Shown piece after piece: positions 8,435 to 17,318 of a stretch of 64,000 nucleotides of DNA. The notes beneath the pieces were generated by a model that saw only the letters and a program-made list of their open reading frames with translations, had not been told where the DNA came from and ran no database searches. Source of the DNA: JALTBU01 sp964410645. Lineage in GTDB: Bacteria; Campylobacterota; Campylobacteria; Campylobacterales; Nautiliaceae. The stretch covers positions 20,649 through 84,648 of the forward strand of contig CAYPHV010000001.1 in NCBI GenBank assembly GCA_964410645.1, given 5' to 3'. A program made the position numbers and the translations under genes. Each line of letters begins with the position of its first letter. The stretch's first letter is position 1.

Positions 8435-9532
8435 TTGGACTATTACGAAATACTGGGCATAAATAAAAGTTCTACAAAAATAGAAATAAAAAAAGCTTAT
8501 AGAAAATTAGCTATGAAATATCACCCAGATAAAAATCCCGGAAACGCGGAAGCTGAAGAAAAATTTAAACAAATTAATGAAGCATATCAAATATTAAGTG
8601 ATGATGAAAAAAAAGCTGTTTATGATCAATATGGAAAAGAAGGCCTTGAAGGAAGAGGCTATAAAACAGACTTTAATTTTAATGATATTTTCGATATGTT
8701 TAACGATATGTTCGAAGGTGGATTCGGAAGTGGATTTGAAGAAGAAAAAAGTTATACCCCTTATGATATAGATAAAGCTTTGGAAATTACTTTAAATTTT
8801 GAAGAAGCGGCATACGGTATAAGCAAAGAAATAGAAATCGAATATTTTGCCCTTTGCCGTGAATGCAGAGGCAGCGGCGCAAAAGAAAAAGAGAAATGCC
8901 CTACCTGTAAAGGAAAAGGAAGCATACTAACCGGAAATGGCTTTATCAGAATGAGCCAGACATGCCCTACCTGTAGAGGAAAAGGCTATATTATTAAAGA
9001 AAAATGCAAAAAATGTAACGGACGTGGATTTATACGCAAAAAAGAAAAAATTCACATTGATATACCCGCAGGTGTTGATAACGGTATGAAAATGAGAATT
9101 CCAGGAAAAGGCAATGAAAGCAGCAATAGAGGTAGAGGCGATTTATATTTGATATTCAAAGTAAAACCTTCAAAAATTTTTAAAAGAGAAGGAAATAATT
9201 TAATAGTTGAAATCCCTGTTTTTTTTACCAGTGCAATTTTAGGAGATAAAATAAATATACCGACACTTAGCAAAGCAAAAGAAATAGAAATAAAACCTTT
9301 TACAAAAGATAAAACTCAAATAGTATTTAAAAATTTAGGACTAGCCGATCCAAACACCGGGTATAAAGGCAATTTATATGCAATTATTAATATTACATAT
9401 CCTAAAAAACTTAATAAAAGCCAAAAAGAACTGCTTGAAAAATTACATGAAAGTTTTACAAAAGAGATAAAAAAGCATAAATCTTTTTTGGATGAAGCAA
9501 TAGATAAAGTAAAAAGCTGGTTTAAAGATTAG
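8435..9532 (+). CDS. dnaJ: Chaperone DnaJ (Hsp40)
   Basis: 365 residues from a TTG codon, chosen because a TAGGAGG ribosome site lies six bases upstream and the protein then begins DYYEILGI as usual. The J domain (about 1-65) has the HPD tripeptide in KYHPDKNPGN. A Gly/Phe region follows, then four CxxCxGxG zinc repeats (CRECRGSG, CPTCKGKG, CPTCRGKG, CKKCNGRG), then the C-terminal substrate domains. It is the cytoplasmic co-chaperone of DnaK. Its end overlaps the convergent protease gene by 4 bases. Confidence 0.96.
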   Translation: MDYYEILGINKSSTKIEIKKAYRKLAMKYHPDKNPGNAEAEEKFKQINEAYQILSDDEKKAVYDQYGKEGLEGRGYKTDFNFNDIFDMFNDMFEGGFGSGFEEEKSYTPYDIDKALEITLNFEEAAYGISKEIEIEYFALCRECRGSGAKEKEKCPTCKGKGSILTGNGFIRMSQTCPTCRGKGYIIKEKCKKCNGRGFIRKKEKIHIDIPAGVDNGMKMRIPGKGNESSNRGRGDLYLIFKVKPSKIFKREGNNLIVEIPVFFTSAILGDKINIPTLSKAKEIEIKPFTKDKTQIVFKNLGLADPNTGYKGNLYAIINITYPKKLNKSQKELLEKLHESFTKEIKKHKSFLDEAIDKVKSWFKD

Positions 9533-10188
9533 CCCAAAAGCAGATGGATTATCCATTCTGCCGGATAAAACGCATAATTGATAAGGGGAGTAAAAAGAAT
9601 TATTAAAAGAATAATCATCCCATATGGTTCTATTTTATTATAAAATTTTACTATACCGCTCCATTTGAATTGCATTGACAAAAATTTAAGTGCATTTGCA
9701 CCGTCAAGCGGCGGAACAGGAATTAAATTAAATACAGCCAAAATAACATCTATTATTACAAGATAATATATAAATAAAAACATAAACGCACTTAAAATAT
9801 TTTGAGGTGGATAAAAAAACGAAACAAGGCTTGAAGCGATAATCGCAATAAAAAAATTATAAGTAACTCCTGCTAAACTTACCGCAACACCGGCTAAATA
9901 ACCGCCATTTTCAATAACAGTAAATATATTTACAGGCACAGGTTTAGCCCATCCGAAAATAATCGGATTAGACATTCCTGCAACTTTTTGAGACAAATAC
10001 AAAAGAATCGGGAAAATAATACTGCCGAATAAATCAATATGTTTTATTGGATTAATACTAAGTCTTCCAGCATTTTTCGCAGTATTATCTCCATAATGCT
10101 TTGCAACTAATCCATGCATTATTTCATGGCCAATAATAGCTACTAAAAAAGCCAAAACCAAAGCGCTGTATTTAATTAATAATTCCAT
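9529..10188 (-). CDS. Site-2 protease family (M50) zinc membrane protease
   Basis: 219 residues with about five or six membrane helices. HEIMH in the first helix region supplies two zinc-binding histidines and the catalytic glutamate. NLIPVPPLDGANAL is the second M50 motif with its metal-binding aspartate. There is no PDZ domain, so this is the short intramembrane type rather than RseP. The substrate is unknown. It lies 24 bases downstream of lepB, with a GGAG ribosome site. Confidence 0.88.
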   Translation of the reverse strand: MELLIKYSALVLAFLVAIIGHEIMHGLVAKHYGDNTAKNAGRLSINPIKHIDLFGSIIFPILLYLSQKVAGMSNPIIFGWAKPVPVNIFTVIENGGYLAGVAVSLAGVTYNFFIAIIASSLVSFFYPPQNILSAFMFLFIYYLVIIDVILAVFNLIPVPPLDGANALKFLSMQFKWSGIVKFYNKIEPYGMIILLIILFTPLINYAFYPAEWIIHLLLG

Positions 10189-10212
10189 TTAATCTCCATT
10201 TGTTTTTCATTA

Positions 10213-10998
10213 CTAATTGCATCCATCAGTAAGATAAGGCTTTTTCCCTTTTCTAAATTCTTCTTCTATATCCCAGGTGGTTTTACCTACCCTGTTCCAT
10301 CGTATTGTAAAATTTTTATCCCAACTCATATAAATAAACCATGGTTTTCCAACTATATATTTATATTTTACAGGACCCCAAAATCTTGAATCATCACTAT
10401 GATCCCTGTTATCGCCCATCATAAAAAACTGTCCTTTAGGAACCACTATAGGGCCATAATTCATTATTTCTTCAGGAAAATTGACACTCTTATCATGATG
10501 AACCCCGGGATATTTTTTTATATAAGGATCAACCGCCCAAATTTCACCATTTATAGTTTTTAAGGAAGCTCCCATTTTCTGTGCAAATTTAATTGTTTTT
10601 TTATCGCTGTTTTGAATTCTCAAAAGCAAATGTTTATTTCTAACCATCAGTTTATCTCCTCCGGTAGCAACACATCTTTTAACAAAATGCATTGAAGGTT
10701 TAAGAGGAAAACGAAAAATAACAATATCTCCTCTTTTCGGTTTCGGCCCGTCTATCAAATGTCCGTCACCTCTAAAATCAGGCAAAATAGGTATTTCAAG
10801 CCAGGGAATATGGGGAATTGGAATTCCGTATGCAAATTTCTTGGCAAATAGCGCATCTCCTGGTAACAGTGTTCTTTCCATACTTCCGCTTGGAATTATA
10901 AAAGCCTGGGCTAAAAAGAAAATCACAAGCAATACAATTACAATTGTTCCTGTCCATGTGTTAGACCAATAATATAATTTTTTCATTTTTTCTTTCAT
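10213..10998 (-). CDS. lepB: Signal peptidase I
   Basis: 261 residues. An N-terminal membrane anchor (about 17-35) is followed by IPSGSMERTLLPGD with the catalytic serine (S39), and by HFVKRCVATGGD with the catalytic lysine. MGDNRDHSDDSRFWG is the conserved box E. It removes signal peptides from exported proteins on the outer face of the inner membrane. Its ATG shares one base with the folD stop, and an AAGG lies six bases upstream. Confidence 0.96.
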   Translation of the reverse strand: MKEKMKKLYYWSNTWTGTIVIVLLVIFFLAQAFIIPSGSMERTLLPGDALFAKKFAYGIPIPHIPWLEIPILPDFRGDGHLIDGPKPKRGDIVIFRFPLKPSMHFVKRCVATGGDKLMVRNKHLLLRIQNSDKKTIKFAQKMGASLKTINGEIWAVDPYIKKYPGVHHDKSVNFPEEIMNYGPIVVPKGQFFMMGDNRDHSDDSRFWGPVKYKYIVGKPWFIYMSWDKNFTIRWNRVGKTTWDIEEEFRKGKKPYLTDGCN

Positions 10999-11846
10999 TA
11001 ATTACCTTTAAAACTTTTAACAGCTTTTATTGTATTTTTTAAAAGCATTGCAATCGTCATAGGCCCTACTCCGCCTGGTACCGGGGAAATATATGAACTT
11101 TTTTTACTTACATTTTCAAAATCGACATCTCCGGCCAGTTTTCCGTTAGATAATTTATTTATCCCAATATCTACAACTATTGCACCTTCTTTGACCATAT
11201 CCTCCGTAATTAAATTTGGTTTTCCGACTCCCACTATTACAATATCAGCTCTTTTTGTATGTTCTTTTAAATTTTTTGTTGCTATATGGCAAATATCCAC
11301 TGTTGCCATTTTATTAAGCAAAAGAGCCAACATCGGTTTTCCTACTATATTGCTGGCTCCTACAACGCACACATCTTTTCCCTTTACATCAATATTGTAT
11401 TCTTCAAACATTTTCATTACGCCAAGAGGAGTGCAAGGAACAAATCCATCCAGTCCTACAACCAACCTTCCCATATTGTATGGATGAAATCCGTCAACAT
11501 CTTTAGCAGGAGAAATCTTTTCAAGAACTTTTGTAGCATCAATATGTTTTGGAAGAGGCAGCTGGATCAAAAGTCCGTGAAGATTAGGATTTTTATTAAT
11601 CATATCAATAGTCGAAAGAAGCTCTTTCTCACTTATTGTATCTGGAAATTCGTGAACAACAGAATAAATACCCGTTTTTTTACAAGCTTCATTTTTCATT
11701 CGAACATATGTCTGACTGGCAGGATTGCTCCCCACTAAAATAACAGCAAGCCCGGGAGTAATACCGTCTTTTTTTAATTTTTCAACTTCTTCTTTTACTT
11801 CTAATTTTATTTTTTCTGACAGTTTTTTACCGTCTAAAATTGCCAT
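10998..11846 (-). CDS. folD: Methylenetetrahydrofolate dehydrogenase / cyclohydrolase
   Basis: 282 residues. SQTYVRMKNEACKKTGI contains the conserved tyrosine and catalytic lysine; GLLIQLPLPKH and the PCTPLG motif follow. GASNIVGKPM is the NADP-binding loop and PVPGGVGPMTIAML the C-terminal signature. It interconverts methylene-, methenyl- and formyl-tetrahydrofolate in the cytoplasm. It is first in a three-gene unit with lepB and the M50 protease, with an AAGGA ribosome site, and is divergent from the cytochrome gene. Confidence 0.97.
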   Translation of the reverse strand: MAILDGKKLSEKIKLEVKEEVEKLKKDGITPGLAVILVGSNPASQTYVRMKNEACKKTGIYSVVHEFPDTISEKELLSTIDMINKNPNLHGLLIQLPLPKHIDATKVLEKISPAKDVDGFHPYNMGRLVVGLDGFVPCTPLGVMKMFEEYNIDVKGKDVCVVGASNIVGKPMLALLLNKMATVDICHIATKNLKEHTKRADIVIVGVGKPNLITEDMVKEGAIVVDIGINKLSNGKLAGDVDFENVSKKSSYISPVPGGVGPMTIAMLLKNTIKAVKSFKGN

Positions 11847-11898
11847 AATGTTTCCTTTTTGGTAAAATATTTCAGAATTTTAACATAAAAGGCTATTA

Positions 11899-12252
11899 TT
11901 GAAATTAATTTTATTAATATTTCCCCTTTTTCTACTCGCCAAAGAAGACTGGTTTATTACAAATTTGGAATATGGAAAAATGCTTTATCATAATCCAAGG
12001 GGTATAAGCTGTGCTAAATGTCACGGTGAAAAGGCTCAGGGTGAAACAATTGCAAAATATTACATAATCAAGAATAAACACAAAATTTTAAAAATAATAA
12101 AAGCCCCTGATATCACCGGTATAAATTTCGAAAGTTTTACAAAAAAACTTTTTCACACCAAACTTTCTGTTATGCCAAAATATGATTATCTGACAAATAA
12201 AGAAATCAGCGCGATTTATTTATATATTCAATCAATAAGGAATAAAAAATGA
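11899..12252 (+). CDS. Small periplasmic c-type cytochrome
   Basis: 117 residues from a TTG codon with AAAAGG about seven bases upstream. A short signal peptide (MKLILLIFPLFLLA) is followed by a single haem site CAKCH (residues 38-42). The later MPKYDYLT provides a likely methionine axial ligand. This fits a class I monohaem cytochrome working in periplasmic electron transfer. Its partner is not evident. It overlaps the next gene by 4 bases (ATGA), although the two products have no obvious functional link. Confidence 0.88.
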   Translation: MKLILLIFPLFLLAKEDWFITNLEYGKMLYHNPRGISCAKCHGEKAQGETIAKYYIIKNKHKILKIIKAPDITGINFESFTKKLFHTKLSVMPKYDYLTNKEISAIYLYIQSIRNKK

Positions 12253-13151
12253 TTTTTAAAAATATTTATGAAATTGAAAAAATAGTTCAAAATAATGATA
12301 CGAAAAAAGCCCTTTCTTTGATTGAAAAGCCCAAAAAGCATAAATTAGTCACAACAAAAAAAAGAAGTGCTTTGATGGTAAGCGGGCACAATATAAAACA
12401 TTTAAACAAAATAGATGAAATACCGGCTGATATAATTATGCTAAACCTTGAAGACGGAGTTCCTGCGGAAAAAAAAGAAATATCGACAATAATGACAGCC
12501 GTTTTTCTTTCCCGTTACAACAATCCGGATAAAGAAATAGTTATAAGAATCAACCCTTTGGATAAAAACGGTAAAGAAGAAATTAAATTTTTAGATAAAT
12601 TTAATTTTAATGCCTTTAGGGTGCCGAAAGTTAACTCAATAGAAGACATTGACAATATCTTTTTTTTAACAAACAAAAATATACACATTTCCGTTGAAAC
12701 AAAAGAAATGTTTTTAAATTTAAAAGATTTTGTTCATCCCAAAATTAAAACTTTTTATTTGGGAATTTATGACTTATTGAATGAATTAAATATTCCCCAT
12801 TCCGTTATTAATACGGACAATCCTTTTATTCACAGAATATTAGCCGATTTTTCTTTATATTCCAATTATAACGGCATTACACCAATCGGATTTGTTTATC
12901 AAAACTATAAAGATTTAAAAGGATTTTCCAGCTGGTGCATGCTTCAAAAAAATATGGGAATTAAAGGAGTCGGATGTATAACTCCGGCTCAAGTTGAAAT
13001 AGCAAATAATATTTTCAAAGAAGATTTAGAATTTGCAAAAATGATTGTTGAAAAGTTTGAAAAAAACGGACCTTTTACAATTAACGGCTTATATGTAGAC
13101 GAACCTATATATAAAAATTATTTACGTATTTTAGGGGATTTAGAAAGATAA
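12249..13151 (+). CDS. CitE/HpcH-type aldolase/lyase family protein
   Basis: 300 residues. RSALMVSGHN, ADIIMLNLEDGVPAEKKE, IVIRINPLD, FRVPKVNS and ISVETKEMF correspond to the barrel motifs of the citrate lyase beta / HpcH family, which binds Mg and acyl-CoA-type substrates. No citrate lyase alpha or gamma subunit is nearby, so it is probably a stand-alone CitE-like enzyme such as a malyl- or citramalyl-CoA lyase. The actual substrate cannot be read from the sequence. It is translationally coupled to the cytochrome gene. Confidence 0.8.
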   Translation: MIFKNIYEIEKIVQNNDTKKALSLIEKPKKHKLVTTKKRSALMVSGHNIKHLNKIDEIPADIIMLNLEDGVPAEKKEISTIMTAVFLSRYNNPDKEIVIRINPLDKNGKEEIKFLDKFNFNAFRVPKVNSIEDIDNIFFLTNKNIHISVETKEMFLNLKDFVHPKIKTFYLGIYDLLNELNIPHSVINTDNPFIHRILADFSLYSNYNGITPIGFVYQNYKDLKGFSSWCMLQKNMGIKGVGCITPAQVEIANNIFKEDLEFAKMIVEKFEKNGPFTINGLYVDEPIYKNYLRILGDLER

Positions 13152-13303
13152 AATTTTATCTTATTCCCTGGAAATACAATATTTACAAATCTTGTAATTT
13201 ATAAAAGAATTTGCGGTTTTTTTGATAGTCCCTTTCATTTTTAGAATATAAAAAATATCAACTTCAAATAATTTCGATAAAATACGTTTAAAAAAGGACA
13301 TAA

Positions 13304-15277
13304 ATGTTAAAGCCTTTATTAATAGAAATCGGAACAGAAGAATTACCTGCTATTCCTTTACTTAAAGTTTTACCAAATATTGAAAAAAATTGGCTTGATA
13401 TTTTAGAAAAAAATAATTTAAAAACAAATTTTAATTTTTTTTATACACCAAGAAGACTTACTTTATGGCATAGAGAATTTCCTGTAAAACAGCCTGACAG
13501 ACAGGAAGAAATTTGGGGAGCCCCTAAAAAAATCGCAGAAAAAAACCCAAAAGCAATTGAAAGCTTTGCAAATAAATGCGGCATTTCACCAAATGAGGTA
13601 AAATACAAAACAAAAGGTCATGACGAATTTTTATATTATAAAAAAGACATCAAAGGAAAAGAGGCAAAAGTACTTCTTCCAAAAATGATTGAAAAATGGC
13701 TTAAAAGCTTAAATTTCGGTAAAGCTATGAAATGGGGAGAATGTCAGGAAGAATTTATAAGACCTATCAGATGGATTTTATGCATACTTGAAAATGAAAC
13801 TGTCAATTTTGAAAGCTTCTGTATAACTTCAGGTAATTTTACTTTTGGCAACAGAATTATAAAAAAACCTATTTTTATTGATTTTGCAGGCGATTATTTT
13901 TCTAAATTGGATAAAAACGGGGTCATACTTTACCCAAATGAAAGAAAAAAGAAAATTTTAGAAGAAATCAAGCAAATTGAACGGGAAAAAAGCATAAAAG
14001 TTGAAATAGATAAAAATTTACTTGAAGAAATAGTAGCAATTACAGAATATCCTACAGCTTTAATTGGAAGTTTTGACAAAGAATTTTTGGTATTACCACC
14101 TGAAGTAATTATCACTTCCATGAAAGAACATCAAAGATATTTCCCTGTTTATAAAAATAAAAAACTTACAAATAAATTTATAGTTGTAAGTAATGCCTTT
14201 ACAGATAATTTTTCTAAAATTATTTCCGGAAACGAAAAAGTTCTTCGTGCAAGACTTTCAGACGCTTTGTTTTTTTATGAAAATGACTTAAAAAACAAAC
14301 TTAATATCGAAGGGCTAAAAGATATCGTTTATATGGATAATTTGGGAACACTTTACGACAAGGTAAAAAGAGAAGAAAAAATAATTGAATATTTGGCAAA
14401 AAAATATAACGGAGATTTACAAAAATGTAAAACGGCGGTCAATCTTGCAAAAGCTGATTTGCTCACAGAAATGGTTTACGAATTTACTGAGCTTCAAGGC
14501 GTTATGGGATACTATTATGCACTTAAAGAAGGCATAAATGAGGAAGTGGCAACAGCAATAAAAGAACAATATTCAGACAGCGCAAGTAATAAAACATCGG
14601 CTCTTTTGAATATAGCCAGAAATCTTGATACTATTTTAGGACTTTTCAGTATCAATAAAAAACCCAAAGGAAACAAAGACCCATTCGGGCTAAGAAGAGC
14701 CGCCAATTATATTATAAAGATATCAATAGAAAACAATATTCCACTTGATATTAAACAAACAATTTCTGATTTACAAAGCAATTATAAAAATATTAATACT
14801 AATGAAATAACAGAATTTATTTTTGAAAGAATATATAAATTTTATAAAGTAAATCCAACAGTAATTAGAGCGGTTGTTGCTACAGGAGAAAGCAATTTGA
14901 TTGAAATCGATAAAAAAATAAAATTATTGAATCAAATAGTAACAAGCAATGATTTAAAAGATTTGAGTATTACTTTTAAAAGAGTGGCAAATATTGTAAA
15001 AGACTTCGATTTGACCACAATATATATTGATGAAAATTTATTTTCCGAAACAGAAGAAAAAGAATTATACAAACAATTACAAAAAGCACGCAAAATTGCA
15101 GATTTAGAAAAAAAATTAGATTTTTTAATTTCTCTTAAACCGTTAATAGATAAATTTTTTGATAATGTTTTAGTTAATGTAGAAAATAAAAAAATCCGTC
15201 ATAATAGACGCTCATTAGTAGCTTCTTTATATAAAGAATTTTTTAATATTGCTGATATTAAGGAAATAACTATTTAA
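13304..15277 (+). CDS. glyS: Glycyl-tRNA synthetase beta subunit
   Basis: 657 residues. It opens with LLIEIGTEELPA and continues with FYTPRRLTLW, RPIRWILCIL, PTALIGSFDKEFL and MKEHQRYFPV, all typical of bacterial GlyS. NKDPFGLRRAANYI leads into the C-terminal HD-like and tRNA-binding regions. It works with GlyQ (not in this window) as an alpha2-beta2 enzyme charging tRNA-Gly. A 152-base AT-rich spacer without recognisable structure separates it from the gene upstream. An AAAGGA ribosome site precedes the ATG. Confidence 0.96.
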   Translation: MLKPLLIEIGTEELPAIPLLKVLPNIEKNWLDILEKNNLKTNFNFFYTPRRLTLWHREFPVKQPDRQEEIWGAPKKIAEKNPKAIESFANKCGISPNEVKYKTKGHDEFLYYKKDIKGKEAKVLLPKMIEKWLKSLNFGKAMKWGECQEEFIRPIRWILCILENETVNFESFCITSGNFTFGNRIIKKPIFIDFAGDYFSKLDKNGVILYPNERKKKILEEIKQIEREKSIKVEIDKNLLEEIVAITEYPTALIGSFDKEFLVLPPEVIITSMKEHQRYFPVYKNKKLTNKFIVVSNAFTDNFSKIISGNEKVLRARLSDALFFYENDLKNKLNIEGLKDIVYMDNLGTLYDKVKREEKIIEYLAKKYNGDLQKCKTAVNLAKADLLTEMVYEFTELQGVMGYYYALKEGINEEVATAIKEQYSDSASNKTSALLNIARNLDTILGLFSINKKPKGNKDPFGLRRAANYIIKISIENNIPLDIKQTISDLQSNYKNINTNEITEFIFERIYKFYKVNPTVIRAVVATGESNLIEIDKKIKLLNQIVTSNDLKDLSITFKRVANIVKDFDLTTIYIDENLFSETEEKELYKQLQKARKIADLEKKLDFLISLKPLIDKFFDNVLVNVENKKIRHNRRSLVASLYKEFFNIADIKEITI

Positions 15278-15283
15278 TAAGAA

Positions 15284-15308
15284 TGCAATTGTCTTAATTG
15301 CAATTGCA
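15284..15308. terminator. Hairpin between convergent glyS and slyD
   Basis: Perfect 8-bp inverted repeat TGCAATTG / CAATTGCA with a 9-base loop between the stop codons of glyS and slyD. There is no T-tract on either side, so it may act as an mRNA end stabiliser or factor-dependent stop rather than a classical intrinsic terminator. Confidence 0.4.
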
Positions 15309-15323
15309 CACCCTTGCATATCC

Positions 15324-15782
15324 TTAAGAATTTCCGCCAATCTTACCTGTTAAAGTTTCATCGGTAGTTGCTTCTCTTTTTGTAACAACTTTTACGTCAA
15401 ATGTCAAATCAACTCCTGCTAACGGATGATTATAATCAATTGTAACTTTGTTATCATCAAAATCTTTAACTACAACTGCTATAGTCTGTCCGTCCGGAGT
15501 TTGCCCATAAAGAGTCATTCCTTTTTTAAGTTCAATTCCTTCGAACTGATTTTTTGGAGCTTCTTGAACCATTTCAGGGTTATACTCCCCATACGCTTCC
15601 TTTGAAGAAACATTAACAGTTTTTTCATCACCGACATTCATCTGTTCTATTTCTTTTTCAAGACCTGGAATAATCTGACCTTTACCTGCTATAAATTCAA
15701 GTGGAGCTTGCCCTTTGTTGCTGTCAACCACTTCATCTTTTGAGTTTTTTACTGTATATTCAATACCGTATACATTTGCCAT
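15324..15782 (-). CDS. slyD: SlyD-like FKBP-type peptidyl-prolyl isomerase
   Basis: 152 residues. The FKBP core is split: GIEYTVKNSKDEVVDSN with PLEFIAGKGQIIPGLEKEIEQMNVGDEK at the start and IDYNHPLAGVDLTFDVKVV near the end. The insert-in-flap domain between them (about 65-125) gives chaperone activity. The His-rich metal tail of E. coli SlyD is absent. It is last in the tol-pal run, downstream of cpoB. It probably helps fold proteins in the cytoplasm. Confidence 0.92.
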   Translation of the reverse strand: MANVYGIEYTVKNSKDEVVDSNKGQAPLEFIAGKGQIIPGLEKEIEQMNVGDEKTVNVSSKEAYGEYNPEMVQEAPKNQFEGIELKKGMTLYGQTPDGQTIAVVVKDFDDNKVTIDYNHPLAGVDLTFDVKVVTKREATTDETLTGKIGGNS

Positions 15783-15823
15783 ATTTATCCTTTAAAAATT
15801 TAATTAACTTCAAGTATAACATA

Positions 15824-16696
15824 TTACTTTATTTTTTCCAACTCAATTTTCGCCAATTTAGCATATTTTGACAAAGGATAATCATAAATTAATTTTTTAA
15901 AAGTAATTTTTGCTACTTTTTTATTGTTTATTTTTACAAATGAAATGCCTGTATGATATAAAAGTTCGGATGTAAATGATGTTTTTTTAGGATAAAGATT
16001 TATACTTTTTTTATAATACGCTAAAGCGTCATTATATTTTTTTTGTTTATATGCAATTTCACCCAAATAAAAACTTGATGTTGCCGGAAGATAATTTTTA
16101 GATAATGTATATATAAATAATTTCTTTGCACTATTCAATTTATTTTTTAAAAAATATGCTTTCGCTTTTAAAAAAATATGCTTTAAAGAAAGGCCTTGTT
16201 TTGGCTGATTGATTTTATTCACAATCTCCAAAATACTCTGTTTTAACGCCAGAAAATTTTGGTTTTGAATTTTTACCATCTCTTTTATTGACATCCTCAT
16301 TACAGTTATATTATTTTCAACAGAATTTATTTTATTTTTTAAGACATTTATTTCCTTGTCAATATTATTAATTTGACTTTGTGTCTGATTATTTTCTTTT
16401 TTCAATGCATTTATATCGTTCATAGCGTTATTTACTTCATCTATCACAGTAGGAAATGCACTTAATTTATTATTGATAACATCATCATAATTTGATAATT
16501 TTAATTCAATTTTAGCTATATTTTTTTGAACATTATTTATATTGCTATGTAATGAACTTATATCTTTTTTATTTTCCAAAATAACTTTCTCATCAGAGCT
16601 TAGACCGTAAGGTGCATTTGAATTTAAATTACCTGCGTTGAAGGGATTCACATCTGCAAATAGCAAAGCGGGTAAAATAAAAAGAAGTTTTTTCAT
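15824..16696 (-). CDS. cpoB: Tol-Pal system TPR protein CpoB (YbgF-like)
   Basis: 290 residues with an N-terminal signal peptide (MKKLLFILPALLFA). A coiled coil of about 120 residues follows (repeated Asn/Lys/Ile heptads), then C-terminal tetratricopeptide repeats (about 165-290, such as YYKKSINLYPKKTSF and FKKLIYDYPLSKYA). CpoB links Tol-Pal outer-membrane constriction to septal peptidoglycan synthesis. Its place directly after pal supports the call. Confidence 0.88.
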   Translation of the reverse strand: MKKLLFILPALLFADVNPFNAGNLNSNAPYGLSSDEKVILENKKDISSLHSNINNVQKNIAKIELKLSNYDDVINNKLSAFPTVIDEVNNAMNDINALKKENNQTQSQINNIDKEINVLKNKINSVENNITVMRMSIKEMVKIQNQNFLALKQSILEIVNKINQPKQGLSLKHIFLKAKAYFLKNKLNSAKKLFIYTLSKNYLPATSSFYLGEIAYKQKKYNDALAYYKKSINLYPKKTSFTSELLYHTGISFVKINNKKVAKITFKKLIYDYPLSKYAKLAKIELEKIK

Positions 16697-16727
16697 ACAA
16701 TTCCTTTTTTAAGGAATTGTATCTAAT

Positions 16728-17297
16728 TTACGGAAGATATGTAAAATTATCTCTTCTGTTTAATTTCCAGCACCATTTTGCATGGGCACTGCATACAGGA
16801 TTTAATTCCCCATAGCTGATAATTGTAAGTTTTTTCGGATCAACACCAAGCTTGATCAATGCATTTTTTAATATATCCGCTCTTTTTAATCCCAAAGCGT
16901 AATTATATTCTTCTGTACCCCATTCATCGCAGTTACCTTCAATTCTTACAGTATAATTACTTGGATTGGATTCAATAATTTTTGCCAATTTTTCAACTTT
17001 TGGCAATTGATCTTTTCTTATATTATATTTGTCAAAATCAAAATAAACAACAATGCTTACTAATTTTTTAGCAAATTTTTGGTTGCTGTTTTGAACCAAA
17101 GCACCTCCGCCTAGTGTTTTGCTTTGAACATTAGCATTTTCAGTGTTCACGCTTCCATTTGCTTCTGAAGCATTTTGAGCATTTGTTTTTTGAACCTGCT
17201 GGGATTGCACATTTGCATTTTCCAAATTAGGTTGTTTTGAACATCCTGTAATTATCAAAACTGCAGCGGCAGCTGTCAATAAGAAACTTTTTTTCAT
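16728..17297 (-). CDS. pal: Peptidoglycan-associated lipoprotein Pal
   Basis: 189 residues. A lipoprotein signal ends in the lipobox LIITGC (Cys19). A Gln/Asn-rich linker follows (about 20-70), then an OmpA-like peptidoglycan-binding domain with VYFDFDKYNIRKDQ, EGNCDEWGTEEYN and the LGLKRAD segment. Pal tethers the outer membrane to the cell wall and interacts with TolB. Two linker segments are near repeats of each other (ENANVQSQ and ENANVQSK). A good AAAGGAG ribosome site precedes the ATG. Confidence 0.95.
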   Translation of the reverse strand: MKKSFLLTAAAAVLIITGCSKQPNLENANVQSQQVQKTNAQNASEANGSVNTENANVQSKTLGGGALVQNSNQKFAKKLVSIVVYFDFDKYNIRKDQLPKVEKLAKIIESNPSNYTVRIEGNCDEWGTEEYNYALGLKRADILKNALIKLGVDPKKLTIISYGELNPVCSAHAKWCWKLNRRDNFTYLP

Positions 17298-17318
17298 ATT
17301 TTTCTCCTTTGTTAATTT

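Noticed and set aside
13152..13303. Possible glycine riboswitch or T-box upstream of glyS
   Set aside because: The 152-base spacer is AT-rich and shows neither a T-box TGGNACCGCG-type motif nor glycine aptamer elements.
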